A DNA stretch of 64,000 nucleotides. It comes from Paenarthrobacter sp. AR 02. Lineage in GTDB: Bacteria > Actinomycetota > Actinomycetes > Actinomycetales > Micrococcaceae. Of this stretch, positions 22,434 through 32,374 are shown one piece after another. The stretch lies in the NCBI RefSeq assembly GCF_021538675.1, contig NZ_JAJUKH010000004.1:62001-126000 (forward strand). The letters run 5' to 3'. How positions within the stretch are numbered: position 1 is the first letter of the stretch; each line of letters begins with the position of its first letter. The position numbers were made by a program, and so were the translations under genes. Below the pieces are notes generated by a model. The model was not told the origin of the DNA and did no database searches. It saw only the letters and a program-made list of their open reading frames with translations.

Positions 22434-24586
22434 CCCGGTCCAGCTCGGCACCAGCCGCGGACACCTCAGCCCTGACCTACGGTGACGGCAACCCCCCACA
22501 AACACGAACACCCGGAGAGCACAAGCACCACACCAAAGCGCCGGCCAAGCTCAACGCCGCCACCATCAACGCAGCCCTTCCGGTCGCCTTCGCAAAGCTC
22601 CACCCGCGGCAGATGGTTCACTCCCCCGTCATGTTTGTTGTGCTGGTGGGTGCTGCAGCATGCACCATCATCTGCCTGTTCAAGCCGGCGGTTTTCGGAA
22701 TCGTGGTCACAGCGTGGCTGTGGTTGACGGTGTTGTTCGGAACCCTGTCCGAGGCAATTGCAGAAGGCCGCGGCAAAGCGCAGGCGGACAGTCTGCGGGC
22801 CAGCCGCAAGGGCGTGATGGCCCGCGTGCGGCTGGAGGACGGATCGGAAAAGGAAATACCTGGAACCGACCTCAAACTCAACGACCTGGTGATCTGCGAG
22901 GCCGGTGACGTGATCCCTTCTGACGGGGAGATCATCGAGGGCCTGGCCAGCGTTGACGAGTCCACCATCACCGGTGAATCGGCGCCGGTCATCCGGGAGT
23001 CCGGCGGAGACCGTTCATCGGTAACCGGTGGGACCAAAGTTTTGTCGGACCGGATCCTGGTCCGCATCACCGCGGAACCAGGTGCCACGTTCATCGACCG
23101 GATGATCAAGCTGGTTGAAGGCGCCGTCCGGCAAAAGACGCCCAACGAGATTGCCCTGCACGTGCTGCTGGTTTCACTGACCATCGTGTTCCTGGTGGTC
23201 ACCATGACCCTGGCACCCATCGCATCCTTGGCCGGTGCCACGCCGTCGCCGATCGTCCTGGTGGCATTGCTCGTTTGCCTGATTCCCACCACCATCGGCG
23301 CCCTGGTCCCGGCCATCGGCATCGCCGGCATGGACCGCCTGGTCCAGCACAACGTCCTCGCCACGTCCGGGCGGGCGGTGGAAACAGCAGGTGACATCAC
23401 CACACTGCTGCTCGACAAAACCGGAACCATCACCTACGGCAACCGGCGGGCGGTGGGCTTCTACCCTGCGGCCGGCATAGGGCAGGACCAGCTCGTCACG
23501 GCGGCCCGGCTGTCCAGCCTGGCGGACGAGACGCCCGAGGGACGGTCCATCGTGGAACTGGCCGACCACGATTCCAGCAACGGCAGCAGCAACAGCACGT
23601 CCCTGGAGGGACTCAGCTCAACTACTCCCGACCTGGCCATTGTGGAATTCACCGCCATGACCCGGATGAGCGGCCTGGACCTGGGCGGACGCCGGATCCG
23701 CAAAGGTGCCGCGGCCGCCGTCGAACGCTTTGTCACCGAAGCGGGCGGCACCATGCCAGCCGATGTGCAGCAGCGTGTTCAGGAGATCTCGGCCCAGGGC
23801 GGCACGCCGCTGCTGGTGGCTGAACACACGCACGACGGCGACGCCAGGGTTCTGGGAACAGTGCACCTTGCGGATGTGGTGAAGCCCGGGATGCGGGCCC
23901 GCTTCGAGGAACTGCGGAAGATAGGCATCCGCACGGTGATGATCACCGGCGACAACCCTGTCACGGCCAAGGCGATCGCGGCCGAAGCCGGGGTGGACGA
24001 TTTCCTCGCTGAAGCAACCCCCGAAGACAAGATGGACGTGATCCGCAGGGAACAGGGCGAGGGCCGCCTGGTGGCCATGACCGGCGACGGCACCAACGAT
24101 GCTCCCGCCCTGGCGGCAGCGGACGTGGGGGTTGCCATGAATTCCGGTACGCCGGCCGCCAAGGAAGCAGCCAACATGGTGGACCTGGACTCCGATCCCA
24201 CCAAGCTGATCAACATTGTGGGCATCGGCAAACAACTGCTCATCACCCGCGGGGCATTGACTACGTTCTCCGTGGCCAACGATGTGGCCAAGTACTTTGC
24301 CATTGTTCCCGCCCTCTTCACGGCGGCCTTTCCCGGCTTGGGAATGCTGAACATCATGGGGCTGGCCACTCCGGCGTCGGCCATCCTTTCCGCGGTGATC
24401 TTCAATGCGCTCATCATCCTGGCACTGGTTCCGCTGGCCTTGCGGGGCGTGAAGTACCGGGCGGTTTCCGCCACCCAGGCTCTGGGCAGAAACCTACTGC
24501 TCTACGGGCTGGGCGGGCTCGTGGCACCGTTCATCGGGATCAAACTGCTGGACCTCATCATTTCCCTCATCCCCGGCATCGGCTAG
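22430..24586 (+). CDS. kdpB: Potassium-transporting ATPase subunit B (P-type ATPase)
   Basis: 718 residues. P-type ATPase motifs: TGES in the actuator domain ([17 protein letters not shown]), the phosphorylation site [15 protein letters not shown] in the nucleotide-binding domain, [18 protein letters not shown] and the hinge [20 protein letters not shown]. It autophosphorylates on the Asp of DKTGT and powers K+ uptake with KdpA and KdpC. A roughly 70-residue N-terminal extension is rich in Ser, Thr and His and looks unstructured. ATGA overlap with kdpA indicates coupled translation. Confidence 0.97.
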   Translation: MTRSSSAPAADTSALTYGDGNPPQTRTPGEHKHHTKAPAKLNAATINAALPVAFAKLHPRQMVHSPVMFVVLVGAAACTIICLFKPAVFGIVVTAWLWLTVLFGTLSEAIAEGRGKAQADSLRASRKGVMARVRLEDGSEKEIPGTDLKLNDLVICEAGDVIPSDGEIIEGLASVDESTITGESAPVIRESGGDRSSVTGGTKVLSDRILVRITAEPGATFIDRMIKLVEGAVRQKTPNEIALHVLLVSLTIVFLVVTMTLAPIASLAGATPSPIVLVALLVCLIPTTIGALVPAIGIAGMDRLVQHNVLATSGRAVETAGDITTLLLDKTGTITYGNRRAVGFYPAAGIGQDQLVTAARLSSLADETPEGRSIVELADHDSSNGSSNSTSLEGLSSTTPDLAIVEFTAMTRMSGLDLGGRRIRKGAAAAVERFVTEAGGTMPADVQQRVQEISAQGGTPLLVAEHTHDGDARVLGTVHLADVVKPGMRARFEELRKIGIRTVMITGDNPVTAKAIAAEAGVDDFLAEATPEDKMDVIRREQGEGRLVAMTGDGTNDAPALAAADVGVAMNSGTPAAKEAANMVDLDSDPTKLINIVGIGKQLLITRGALTTFSVANDVAKYFAIVPALFTAAFPGLGMLNIMGLATPASAILSAVIFNALIILALVPLALRGVKYRAVSATQALGRNLLLYGLGGLVAPFIGIKLLDLIISLIPGIG

Positions 24587-24595
24587 GACAACACC

Positions 24596-25198
24596 ATGAA
24601 AATGTACTTGCGCCAAGCGGCCACCGCCGTACGGTTCCTGCTCTTCGCCACCCTGGTGCTGGGTGTCCTGTATCCGCTCGCGGTCTTCGGAGCGGGGCAG
24701 TTGGTGGCCCCGTTCCAGGCCAACGGATCGGTGGTCAAGGACCAGGCCGGCAATCCGGCGGCCTCGGCCCTGATCGCCCAAGTGTCCGCTGACGGTTCCG
24801 GCGCGCAAAGTCCGGAGTGGTTCCACGCCCGTCCTTCGGCTGTCAGCTGGGACCCGGCGTCGTCGTCGGCGAGCAACCTGGGCCCCAACGATCCCAAACT
24901 GCTCGACGCCGTCTCCACCCACCGCGCGGCCATCGCCGCGGCGGAAGGGGTGCCGGTGACGGACGTCCCCGCAGACGCTGTGACGGCCAGCGGTTCGGGC
25001 CTGGACCCGCACATTTCCCCCGCATACGCCCGGCTCCAGGTGGCGCGGGTGGCCGCCGCCCGTGGCTTGAACCCAGGCGATGTACAACGTCTGGTGGACC
25101 TGCAAACCAGCGGAGGGGCGGAAGCTTTCCTGGGACAGGCCTCGGTCAACGTCACGTTGCTGAACCTGGACATCGCGGCGGCCGCGAACCGCCACTAG
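24596..25198 (+). CDS. kdpC: Potassium-transporting ATPase subunit C
   Basis: 200 residues with one N-terminal membrane helix (FLLFATLVLGVLYPLAVFG) and a periplasmic domain. KdpC motifs: GSVVKDQAGNPA, the FHARPSA region, LGPNDPKLLD, VTASGSGLDPHISPAYA and the C-terminal VNVTLLNLDI. KdpC is the accessory subunit of the KdpFABC complex. It starts 9 nt after kdpB and is followed by kdpD after 22 nt. Confidence 0.96.
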   Translation: MKMYLRQAATAVRFLLFATLVLGVLYPLAVFGAGQLVAPFQANGSVVKDQAGNPAASALIAQVSADGSGAQSPEWFHARPSAVSWDPASSSASNLGPNDPKLLDAVSTHRAAIAAAEGVPVTDVPADAVTASGSGLDPHISPAYARLQVARVAAARGLNPGDVQRLVDLQTSGGAEAFLGQASVNVTLLNLDIAAAANRH

Positions 25199-25220
25199 GG
25201 CTGGTGGACTTAGTGGAAGA

Positions 25221-27773
25221 ATGGCGATCATGGCGCGGGCAGCACTAAGAATATTCCTGGGGGCGGCCCCCGGCGTCGGCAAAACCTATGCCATGCTCAA
25301 GGAAGCCCACAGGCTTCAGGAGCGCGGCGAGGACGTGGTGGTGGCCTTCGCCATGCACCACGGCCGCGCCGATACCAAGGCGCTCACTGATGGCCTGGAG
25401 GTCATCCCCACAAGGAGCGTCGAGTACCGCGGCGCCACCTTCGAAGAGATGAACCTCGACGCCGTCCTGGCCCGCCACCCGCACACGGCGGTGGTGGACG
25501 AGTACGCCCACACCAACATTCCCGGAGGCCGGAACCGCAAGCGCTGGGAAGACATCGAGGAACTGCTTGAGGCGGGCATCAACGTGCTCTCCACGGTCAA
25601 CGTCCAGCATCTGGCCTCGCTTGGGGACGTGGTCAGCGCCATTACCGACGTCCGGCAAGCCGAAACCGTCCCTGATGAGGTGGTGCGGCGGGCGGACCAG
25701 ATCCACTTGGTGGACATCTCGCCCGAGCTCCTCCGGCAACGGCTGGGAGACGGAAAGATCTACGCCGCGGACAAGATCGATGCCGCGCTGTCCAACTACT
25801 TCCGCACGGGCAACCTGACTGCCCTTCGGGAACTGGCCCTGCTGTGGCTGGCTGACCGGGTCGACGAAGGCCTGGCCCGCTACCGCGCAGAAAACCGGAT
25901 CGAGGACAGCTGGCCGGCCCGGGAACGGATCGTGATCGGACTGACCGGCGGACCTGAAGGTGAGGTCCTGATCCGCAGGGCGGCCAGGATCATCAAGCGC
26001 GTCAACGGTGGGGACCTGCTGGCGGTCCATGTGCGTGCCGCCGATGGCGTAGCCACCGAATCGCCGCAGGACCTGGAGGCCCAGCGCACCCTGATCCGCG
26101 ACCTGGGCGGCAGCTACCACATTGTTTCCGGGGAAGATCCTGCCAAGGCACTGCTGGACTTTGCCCGCAGCGTCAACGCCACGCAGATCGTGGTGGGCGT
26201 TTCACGCCGGAAAGCCCTGGCGGGACGGCTTATGGGCGGCGTCGGAAACAAGGTGGTCCGGGACTCGGGCGACATCGACGTGCATATGGTTTCGCACCCG
26301 TTGGGCGGGCGTGGAAAGGAACGTCCCCGGCCCCGGCATCTGGGGCGGGTCCGGGTGATAGTAGGGTTCGTGCTTGCTGTTGTCCTGCCGGTCCTGCTGC
26401 AGCTCCTGCTGGCCGCCAGCCCATCGCACAATATTGCGACGGCGGTCCTGGTCCAGCTCAGCGGCTCGGTTGCGGTCGCCCTGGTGGGCGGGCTTTGGCC
26501 TGCGCTGCTGGCCGCCCTGTGGAGCAGTGCGTTGGTGAACTACTTTTCGATTCCCCCTCTTGGCACCCTGACCATCAGCGATCCGCAGAACCTCCTGGCC
26601 CTGCTGGTGTTTGCCGGTGTTTCCTCCGCCGTAGCAGTAGTGGTGGACCTTTCGGCAAGGCGCTCCAAGGAAGCCGCACGCGCCCGGTCCGAAGCCACCA
26701 CCCTGGCCGACCTGACCCGGGGAGCTACCGCGGCAGAAGACGCGGTAGCCGGGCTGCTCCAACAGGCCTTGGACGTTTTCGGAGTCCGCCGGGCAGCCCT
26801 TTACCACGCAACCGACGGCGACGACGGCTGGCGGCTGATTGCGGAGGCGGGCGGAAATGCTCCCGCCGAGGACGGGGAAAGCGAGAACACCGAACAGATC
26901 GATCCCACCACCCGTCTGGTCCTCACGGGCCGGGTCCTCCCTGCGAGCGATCGCCGCCTGCTGGGAGCGTTCGGTACCCAGCTGATGGCCCAGTTGGAAC
27001 GCCGCCAGCTCGCTGCCAGCCAGCGGGAGGTGATGCGGCTCGCCGAGAGCAACACCATGCGTACCTCCATACTCCGCGCCGTTTCCCACGACCTGCGCAC
27101 CCCCTTGGCTGGCATCAAACTCGCCGTGGGTGGCTTGCGGCAACCCGGAGTCCGCTACACCGAACAAGAGGAGCAGGAACTGCTGGCTACCATCGATGAG
27201 TGCTCGGATCGCCTGGACGTGCTGGTGGGCAACCTCCTGGACATGTCCCGTATCACCTCCGATTCCGTGAATGCCCTGATCAAGCCCACCCGCTGGTCTG
27301 AAATAATCCCGGCGGCCCTTCACGGGGTACCGGTCGGCAGGGTGAGGATAGACCTGCCACCCAACATGCCGGAGGTGGATGCCGACGGTGGAATGCTCGA
27401 AAGAGTCGTCGCCAACATTGTTGAGAACGCCGTGAAATACGCGCCACAGTCAGACATCGTGATTGTTGGCAGCGCGGGTGGACTGAGTACCGCCACGCTG
27501 GGCGGCCAGCCCGCCGGCGAACTGAGGATCATCGACCACGGCCAGGGTGTTCCCGCGGCCAACGTCCTGCGGATGTTCCAACCTTTCCAACGACTTAACG
27601 ATGTGCCGGCCACTACCGGCGTCGGTTTGGGGCTCGCCGTCGCCAAGGGTTTCACGGAGGCAATGGGTGGGACACTCACCGCGGAGGAAACCCCAGGGGG
27701 CGGACTGACCATGGTGATCCGGCTCCCGTTGTCCACGGGCTCTTATTCCACCGCCCAGGCGCTGAAGGCATGA
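25221..27773 (+). CDS. kdpD: Sensor histidine kinase KdpD
   Basis: 850 residues, close to the usual length. Order: KdpD domain with Walker A FLGAAPGVGKTYAML and DEYAHTNIPGG (about 10-215), a universal-stress-protein-like domain (about 225-360), four transmembrane helices (about 375-485), a GAF-like domain (about 510-600), then HisKA with the phosphorylated His in VSHDLRTPLAGIKL and the ATP-binding domain (VENAVKYAP, GQGVP and VGLGLAVAKGF). It senses K+ limitation and phosphorylates KdpE. Two in-frame ATGs (25221, 25230) are close together; either could be used. It overlaps kdpE by 4 nt. Confidence 0.95.
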   Translation: MAIMARAALRIFLGAAPGVGKTYAMLKEAHRLQERGEDVVVAFAMHHGRADTKALTDGLEVIPTRSVEYRGATFEEMNLDAVLARHPHTAVVDEYAHTNIPGGRNRKRWEDIEELLEAGINVLSTVNVQHLASLGDVVSAITDVRQAETVPDEVVRRADQIHLVDISPELLRQRLGDGKIYAADKIDAALSNYFRTGNLTALRELALLWLADRVDEGLARYRAENRIEDSWPARERIVIGLTGGPEGEVLIRRAARIIKRVNGGDLLAVHVRAADGVATESPQDLEAQRTLIRDLGGSYHIVSGEDPAKALLDFARSVNATQIVVGVSRRKALAGRLMGGVGNKVVRDSGDIDVHMVSHPLGGRGKERPRPRHLGRVRVIVGFVLAVVLPVLLQLLLAASPSHNIATAVLVQLSGSVAVALVGGLWPALLAALWSSALVNYFSIPPLGTLTISDPQNLLALLVFAGVSSAVAVVVDLSARRSKEAARARSEATTLADLTRGATAAEDAVAGLLQQALDVFGVRRAALYHATDGDDGWRLIAEAGGNAPAEDGESENTEQIDPTTRLVLTGRVLPASDRRLLGAFGTQLMAQLERRQLAASQREVMRLAESNTMRTSILRAVSHDLRTPLAGIKLAVGGLRQPGVRYTEQEEQELLATIDECSDRLDVLVGNLLDMSRITSDSVNALIKPTRWSEIIPAALHGVPVGRVRIDLPPNMPEVDADGGMLERVVANIVENAVKYAPQSDIVIVGSAGGLSTATLGGQPAGELRIIDHGQGVPAANVLRMFQPFQRLNDVPATTGVGLGLAVAKGFTEAMGGTLTAEETPGGGLTMVIRLPLSTGSYSTAQALKA

Positions 27774-28447
27774 TCAACGTGCTGGTGGTGGACGACGATC
27801 CGCACATTGTCCGCGCGCTCGCCATCACCCTCAAGGGCCATGGCTACGCAGTCATCACTGCGGTGGACGGAGAGTCGGCGCTGCACGCAGCCGCACAACG
27901 TCCCGTCAATATCGTCATCCTCGATCTGGGTCTTCCGGACATCGACGGAGCAACGGTCATTACCAGGCTTCGTGAGTGGAGTGACGTTCCGATCCTGGTC
28001 CTGTCAGCACGTCACGGTTCCAGCGACAAGGTGGAGGCCTTGGACGCTGGCGCGGACGATTACGTCACCAAACCCTTCGGCCTGGAAGAACTCCTGGCCC
28101 GACTCCGCGCAGCATTGCGGAGGCGGACGGAAAACAGTGCGCAAACCACCACTGTGGAGACGGAAGCGTTCACCGTCGATTTGGACAAGCGGAAAGTCAC
28201 CGCAGCGGGCCAGGATGTCAGGCTGACTCCCACCGAGTGGAGCATCGTGGACATCATGGTCCGTAATCCGGAGAAGCTGATCACCCATCAGCAACTCCTT
28301 ACCGAGGTGTGGGGCCCCGCCTACGCCAAGGAGGCCAACTACCTCCGCGTGTACATGGCCCAGCTGCGGCGGAAACTGGAAGCCGACTCAGGCAATCCGC
28401 AGCACTTCATCACTGAGCCAGGCATGGGCTACAGGTTCGTCCCCTGA
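27770..28447 (+). CDS. kdpE: Two-component response regulator KdpE
   Basis: 225 residues: receiver domain (about 1-120) with acidic pocket VLVVDDDPHI, the phosphoacceptor Asp in VILDLGLPDIDG and the conserved Lys in YVTKPFGLEELLAR, then an OmpR/PhoB-type winged helix (about 130-225) with EWSIVDIMVRNPEKLITHQQ and YLRVYMAQLRRKLE. KdpE-P activates kdpFABC at low K+. Direct repeats at 20424-20480 are candidate sites. A strong hairpin terminator follows. Confidence 0.96.
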   Translation: MINVLVVDDDPHIVRALAITLKGHGYAVITAVDGESALHAAAQRPVNIVILDLGLPDIDGATVITRLREWSDVPILVLSARHGSSDKVEALDAGADDYVTKPFGLEELLARLRAALRRRTENSAQTTTVETEAFTVDLDKRKVTAAGQDVRLTPTEWSIVDIMVRNPEKLITHQQLLTEVWGPAYAKEANYLRVYMAQLRRKLEADSGNPQHFITEPGMGYRFVP

Positions 28448-28466
28448 AACGTTCCCGCTAAACGAA

Positions 28467-28518
28467 GGCCGCCCGCCGTCGTCGTACTTTCAGTGAAGTA
28501 CGACGACGGCGGGCGGCC
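28467..28518. terminator. 23-bp perfect hairpin terminator between kdpE and ilvD
   Basis: Arms 28467-28489 and 28496-28518 are perfect complements over 23 bp around TCAGTG. It lies between convergent kdpE and ilvD and should act in both directions. Its arm shares the cores GCCGCCC and CCGTCGT with the hairpin at 32309-32362. Confidence 0.85.
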
Positions 28519-28536
28519 CAGGCGCGGTACGGCGCT

Positions 28537-30399
28537 TTAGAGGTTCTCGATCAGCGAGACGTCGCGGACGGCTCCCTTGTCTGCCGAAAGCGCCATGGCT
28601 GCGTAGGCCCGCAAGGCCGGTGAGACCTGGCGGTCCCTGTTCTTGGGCTTGAAGCCGCCGTTGACCAGGAGCTTTTCGCGGCGCTCGGCCAGGATCTCGT
28701 CGGAGACCTTCAGCTGGAGGGAACGCTGCGTGATGTCGATGCTGATGATGTCGCCGTTTTCCACCAGGGCGATGTCGCCCCCGGAGGCAGCCTCGGGGGA
28801 AATGTGCCCGATGGACAAACCGGAGGTTCCGCCGGAGAAGCGGCCGTCAGTGATGAGTGCGCACTTCTTGCCCAGGCCGCGGCCCTTGAGGAAGGACGTC
28901 GGGTAGAGCATTTCCTGCATGCCCGGACCACCGCGGGGGCCTTCGTAGCGGATCACCACCACGTCGCCTTCCTTGACCGACTTGTTCAGAATCATTTCCA
29001 CGGCTTCGTCCTGTGATTCGCAGACGATCGCGGGTCCCTCGAACTTCCAGATGGACTCGTCCACGCCTGCGGTCTTCACCACGGCACCGTCCACGGCAAT
29101 GTTGCCGCGCAGCACCGCCAGGCCACCGTCCTTGGAGAAGGCGTGCTCCACCGAGCGGATGCAGCCACCTTCGGCGTCCGTGTCCAGGGAGGTCCACACG
29201 TTCGACTGCGAGAAAGCCAAGGAGGAGCGGACGCCACCTGGCGCCGCGTGCCACAGGGCCTTGGCTTCTTCCGTTGCCTTGCCGCCGCGGACATCCCAAT
29301 CGTCCAGCCAACCGTCGAGGTCATTGGAGTGAACGGAGTGGACGTTCTTGTGCAGGAGACCGCCACGGTTCAGCTCGCCCAGCAGCGCAGGGATGCCGCC
29401 GGCGCGGTGCACGTCTTCCATGTAGTAGGTCTTGTTCCCGGCAACGTTCGGGGCAACCTTGGCCAGGCAGGGAACCTGGCGGGACTTGGCGTCCATCTCG
29501 GCCAGGCCGTAGTCCACGCCCGCTTCCTGGGCAGCTGCCAGCAGGTGGAGGATGGTGTTGGTGGAGCCGCCCATGGAGATGTCCAGGGCCATGGCGTTGT
29601 CGAAGGCTTCAGCGGTGGCGATGCTGCGCGGCAGCACGGACTCGTCGTCGCCGTCGTAGTAGCGCTTCACCAGCTCAACAATCGTGGAACCGGCCTTTTC
29701 GTACAGCGCCTTGCGTGCCGTGTGGGTTGCCAGCACGGAGCCGTTGCCCGGGAGGGCCAGCCCGATGGCCTCGGCCAGGCAGTTCATGGAGTTCGCGGTG
29801 AACATGCCGGAGCAGGAACCGCAGGTGGGGCAGGCGTTCTCTTCGATCAGGTTGATGTCCTCATCGGAGATGGACTCGTCCACGGCGTCGGAGATGGCGT
29901 TCACCAGGTCAAGGGAGCGCACGGAGCCGTCGGTCAGGGTCACGCGGCCGGCCTCCATGGGACCGCCGGAAACAAACACCACGGGGATGTTCAGGCGCAG
30001 TGCTGCCATGAGCATGCCCGGGGTGATCTTGTCGCAGTTGGAGATGCACACCAGGGCGTCGGCGCAGTGGGCGTTGACCATGTACTCAACGGAGTCGGCG
30101 ATCAGGTCGCGGGAGGGCAGTGAGTAGAGCATGCCGGAGTGGCCCATGGCGATTCCGTCGTCCACGGCGATGGTGTTGAATTCGCGCGGCACGGCACCGG
30201 CGGCGAGGATCGCGTCAGACACGATCCGGCCCACGGGCGCCAGGTGGGTGTGGCCGGGGACGAACTCGGTGAAGGAGTTGGCCACCGCGATGATCGGCTT
30301 GCCGATGTCCGTGTTGGCAACACCGGAGGCACGCAGCAGTGCGCGGGCTCCGGCCATGTTGCGGCCGTGGGTGACAGTTCTTGAGCGTAGTGCAGGCAT
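28537..30399 (-). CDS. ilvD: Dihydroxy-acid dehydratase
   Basis: 620 residues. Iron-sulfur ligand motifs are visible: [11 protein letters not shown] and [20 protein letters not shown], with further family text in [23 protein letters not shown] and the C-terminal [12 protein letters not shown]. IlvD dehydrates 2,3-dihydroxy-3-methylbutanoate and its ethyl homologue to the 2-oxo acids in valine and isoleucine synthesis. I start at 30399 (MPALRSR), the usual N terminus, with GCAGG 9 nt upstream; an in-frame ATG at 30408 also exists. It is divergent from an HTH regulator. Confidence 0.96.
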   Translation of the reverse strand: MPALRSRTVTHGRNMAGARALLRASGVANTDIGKPIIAVANSFTEFVPGHTHLAPVGRIVSDAILAAGAVPREFNTIAVDDGIAMGHSGMLYSLPSRDLIADSVEYMVNAHCADALVCISNCDKITPGMLMAALRLNIPVVFVSGGPMEAGRVTLTDGSVRSLDLVNAISDAVDESISDEDINLIEENACPTCGSCSGMFTANSMNCLAEAIGLALPGNGSVLATHTARKALYEKAGSTIVELVKRYYDGDDESVLPRSIATAEAFDNAMALDISMGGSTNTILHLLAAAQEAGVDYGLAEMDAKSRQVPCLAKVAPNVAGNKTYYMEDVHRAGGIPALLGELNRGGLLHKNVHSVHSNDLDGWLDDWDVRGGKATEEAKALWHAAPGGVRSSLAFSQSNVWTSLDTDAEGGCIRSVEHAFSKDGGLAVLRGNIAVDGAVVKTAGVDESIWKFEGPAIVCESQDEAVEMILNKSVKEGDVVVIRYEGPRGGPGMQEMLYPTSFLKGRGLGKKCALITDGRFSGGTSGLSIGHISPEAASGGDIALVENGDIISIDITQRSLQLKVSDEILAERREKLLVNGGFKPKNRDRQVSPALRAYAAMALSADKGAVRDVSLIENL

Positions 30400-30485
30400 A
30401 GGTACCATCCTGCTGATTTTCTACGGCAGGCGGAAGACGGTGCTGCTACTAGTACTGAAAGTAACAGAGTAATAGTGTTGAGGGC

Positions 30486-31331
30486 GTGAGCAATGAACAG
30501 CGCAAGGAACTGGGCCTCTTCCTCAGGACCCGCCGCACCCAGGCCTTGCGCTCGGACTATGGCCTGCCTCCGGTGGGCAGGTCCCGCGAGCGCGGCCTCA
30601 GAAGGGAAGAGATTGCGTTCCTCTCCGGAGTGAGCGTCACCTGGTACACCTGGCTTGAACAAGGCCGGGACATCAGCCCCTCACGGCAGGTCCTTGAATC
30701 GATTGCGCGTGCCCTGCATTTGTCCGATACCGGGCTGGGCTACGTCCTTTCCCTGGGTGGTTATTCATCTGCGCCTCCGAAGGGCCCGGTCGCAGCGGAC
30801 GCGCCCGCTCACGTGCAACGCCTTTTGGAGGCCCTTGATCCCAACCCGGCCTATGCCTTGTCCCCGGATTGGGGCGTTGCCGGTTGGAACCGCGGCTACG
30901 AGGCGCTGTATCCGAACATCGGTACTTTCGACGCCGCCGACAGGAACCTCTTGTGGCTGGTTTTCACCGACCCCTATGTCCGCGACCTGCTGCCGGATTG
31001 GGATATCACCAGCAAAAGGTTCCTCGCCGAGTTCAGGGCTGAAACGGGGCAACGGCTGGGCGATCCGGATGTCGCGTACCAAGTGGAACGGTTGAAGGAA
31101 GCAAGCCCCGAATTCCAGGAAAGCTGGGACCGTTACGACATCCTGGGTTTCCAGTCACGGGAGCGGCTGTTCCACCACCCGGCAGTGGGAGTCCTTCAAA
31201 TGGAGCACCACCAGGTCTCGCCCTCGGACCGGCCGGACCTGCACATCGTGGTGTACACGCCCGCTCCGGGCAGCGATGCCGGCGAACAGATGGAACGGCT
31301 CATGGGTAAGGGCAAGCAGATCGCCCTATAA
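30486..31331 (+). CDS. XRE/HTH transcriptional regulator with MmyB-like ligand domain
   Basis: 281 residues with a GTG start. N-terminal helix-turn-helix (about 5-85) with RRTQAL, GRSRERGLRREEIAFLSGVS, WYTWLEQGRDISPSRQVLESIA and a C-terminal domain (about 105-275) with NPAYALSPDWGVAGWNRGYEAL and DRNLLWLVFTDPYVRDL, typical of MmyB-like (MltR/PAS-like) regulators. The last six bases overlap the end of the CDF gene. A TAATAG-like -10 at 30470-30475 lies about 10 nt before the start. The ligand (often a fatty acid or small lipid) is not known here. Confidence 0.85.
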   Translation: MSNEQRKELGLFLRTRRTQALRSDYGLPPVGRSRERGLRREEIAFLSGVSVTWYTWLEQGRDISPSRQVLESIARALHLSDTGLGYVLSLGGYSSAPPKGPVAADAPAHVQRLLEALDPNPAYALSPDWGVAGWNRGYEALYPNIGTFDAADRNLLWLVFTDPYVRDLLPDWDITSKRFLAEFRAETGQRLGDPDVAYQVERLKEASPEFQESWDRYDILGFQSRERLFHHPAVGVLQMEHHQVSPSDRPDLHIVVYTPAPGSDAGEQMERLMGKGKQIAL

Positions 31332-32276
31332 GGTCAGCGCTGCTTCGTCCGGGGTGGCCAATGTCAGGACCGCCTCCTCCACCGTTTCGTGGTCTTCCAA
31401 CTCGCGCTCCAGCCGGCGAAGGACCACGGCCACTTCGTGCTCCGGATGATCCCCCACCAGGTCCACGGCCGCAACGAGGTACAGCTTGCGGGGGCCCACG
31501 AATTCCAAGTGGAGGTACGTGAGCCGGGCGATGTCCGGATGGTCAAGCACCCGCCGGACCATGGAGCGTTCAATGTCCGGGGTAACGCCCTGGCCCACAA
31601 GGAATCTCCGGTTACGGTCGATCAGCACCACAGCTACGACGGCCAGCAGGATGCCCACCACGATCGAGCCCACGGCGTCCGGCACCGGCGATCCGGTGAC
31701 TTGGTGCAGGAACACCCCGGCAAAGGCGACAACCAGGCCAACCAGGGCGGCAGCATCCTCAGCGAAGACGGCCCGCAAGGTGGGGTCGGAGCTGATCAGG
31801 ACCTGCTCCAACGTGTGCCGCTCCAGTTCTCTGGCTGCCTTCCGGGTCTGCCGGAAGGCCTGAACAAAGGAGAAGCCTTCAAGGACAAAGGCCAGGGCCA
31901 AAACCACGTACGCCACCACGAAGTCCGACGCAGGCTCAGGAGTGATGAGCTCCTGGATGCCGTGCATGATGGACACCACGGCCCCGGCCGTGAAGAGCCC
32001 GAAAGCGGCGAACATCGACCACACATACGCTTCCCGGCCGTAACCCATCGGGTGGGCCTTGTCCCGCGGGCGCTGGGATCGCCGTTCGGCCAGGAACAGG
32101 AACACCTGGTTTCCGGTATCCGCCCAGGAATGCGCTGCTTCTGCGGTCATCGATGCGGAGCCCGTGAGCGCCGCAGCCACCGACTTGGCGGCCGCGACCA
32201 GGGTGTTCGCCGCGAAAGCGATGATGACGGTCAGCAGCGTGGAACCGGACTTGTCTCGCTTCTGGGATGCGGCCAT
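31326..32276 (-). CDS. Cation diffusion facilitator family transporter
   Basis: 316 residues with five or six transmembrane helices. The CDF metal-site motif is present as HSWADTGNQVFLF (His and Asp), then YGREAYVWSMFAAFGLFTAG, and EDAAALVGLVVAFAGVFLHQ (second His/Asp-type motif, here EDAAAL with Asp174), followed by a cytoplasmic C-terminal domain with LEFVGPRKLYLVAAVDLVGD. CDF proteins export Zn2+, Fe2+, Co2+ or Mn2+ using proton antiport; the metal is not clear. It ends overlapping the convergent regulator gene by 6 nt. Confidence 0.88.
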   Translation of the reverse strand: MAASQKRDKSGSTLLTVIIAFAANTLVAAAKSVAAALTGSASMTAEAAHSWADTGNQVFLFLAERRSQRPRDKAHPMGYGREAYVWSMFAAFGLFTAGAVVSIMHGIQELITPEPASDFVVAYVVLALAFVLEGFSFVQAFRQTRKAARELERHTLEQVLISSDPTLRAVFAEDAAALVGLVVAFAGVFLHQVTGSPVPDAVGSIVVGILLAVVAVVLIDRNRRFLVGQGVTPDIERSMVRRVLDHPDIARLTYLHLEFVGPRKLYLVAAVDLVGDHPEHEVAVVLRRLERELEDHETVEEAVLTLATPDEAALTL

Positions 32277-32308
32277 GGGGATACCGTACCCAACTGCAGG
32301 GAAAACAA

Positions 32309-32362
32309 AAGCCGCCCACCGCCGTCGTGCTTGAGTAAAAGCACGACGGCGGCAGGCGGCTT
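32309..32362. terminator. 24-bp near-perfect hairpin terminator
   Basis: Arms 32309-32332 and 32339-32362 pair with two mismatches around a short loop (GAGTAA). It follows the 3-hydroxybenzoate hydroxylase gene and precedes the CDF gene on the same strand, so it terminates the upstream operon. The core is shared with the hairpin at 28467-28518. Confidence 0.8.
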
Positions 32363-32374
32363 GCGCGTTCAGCC

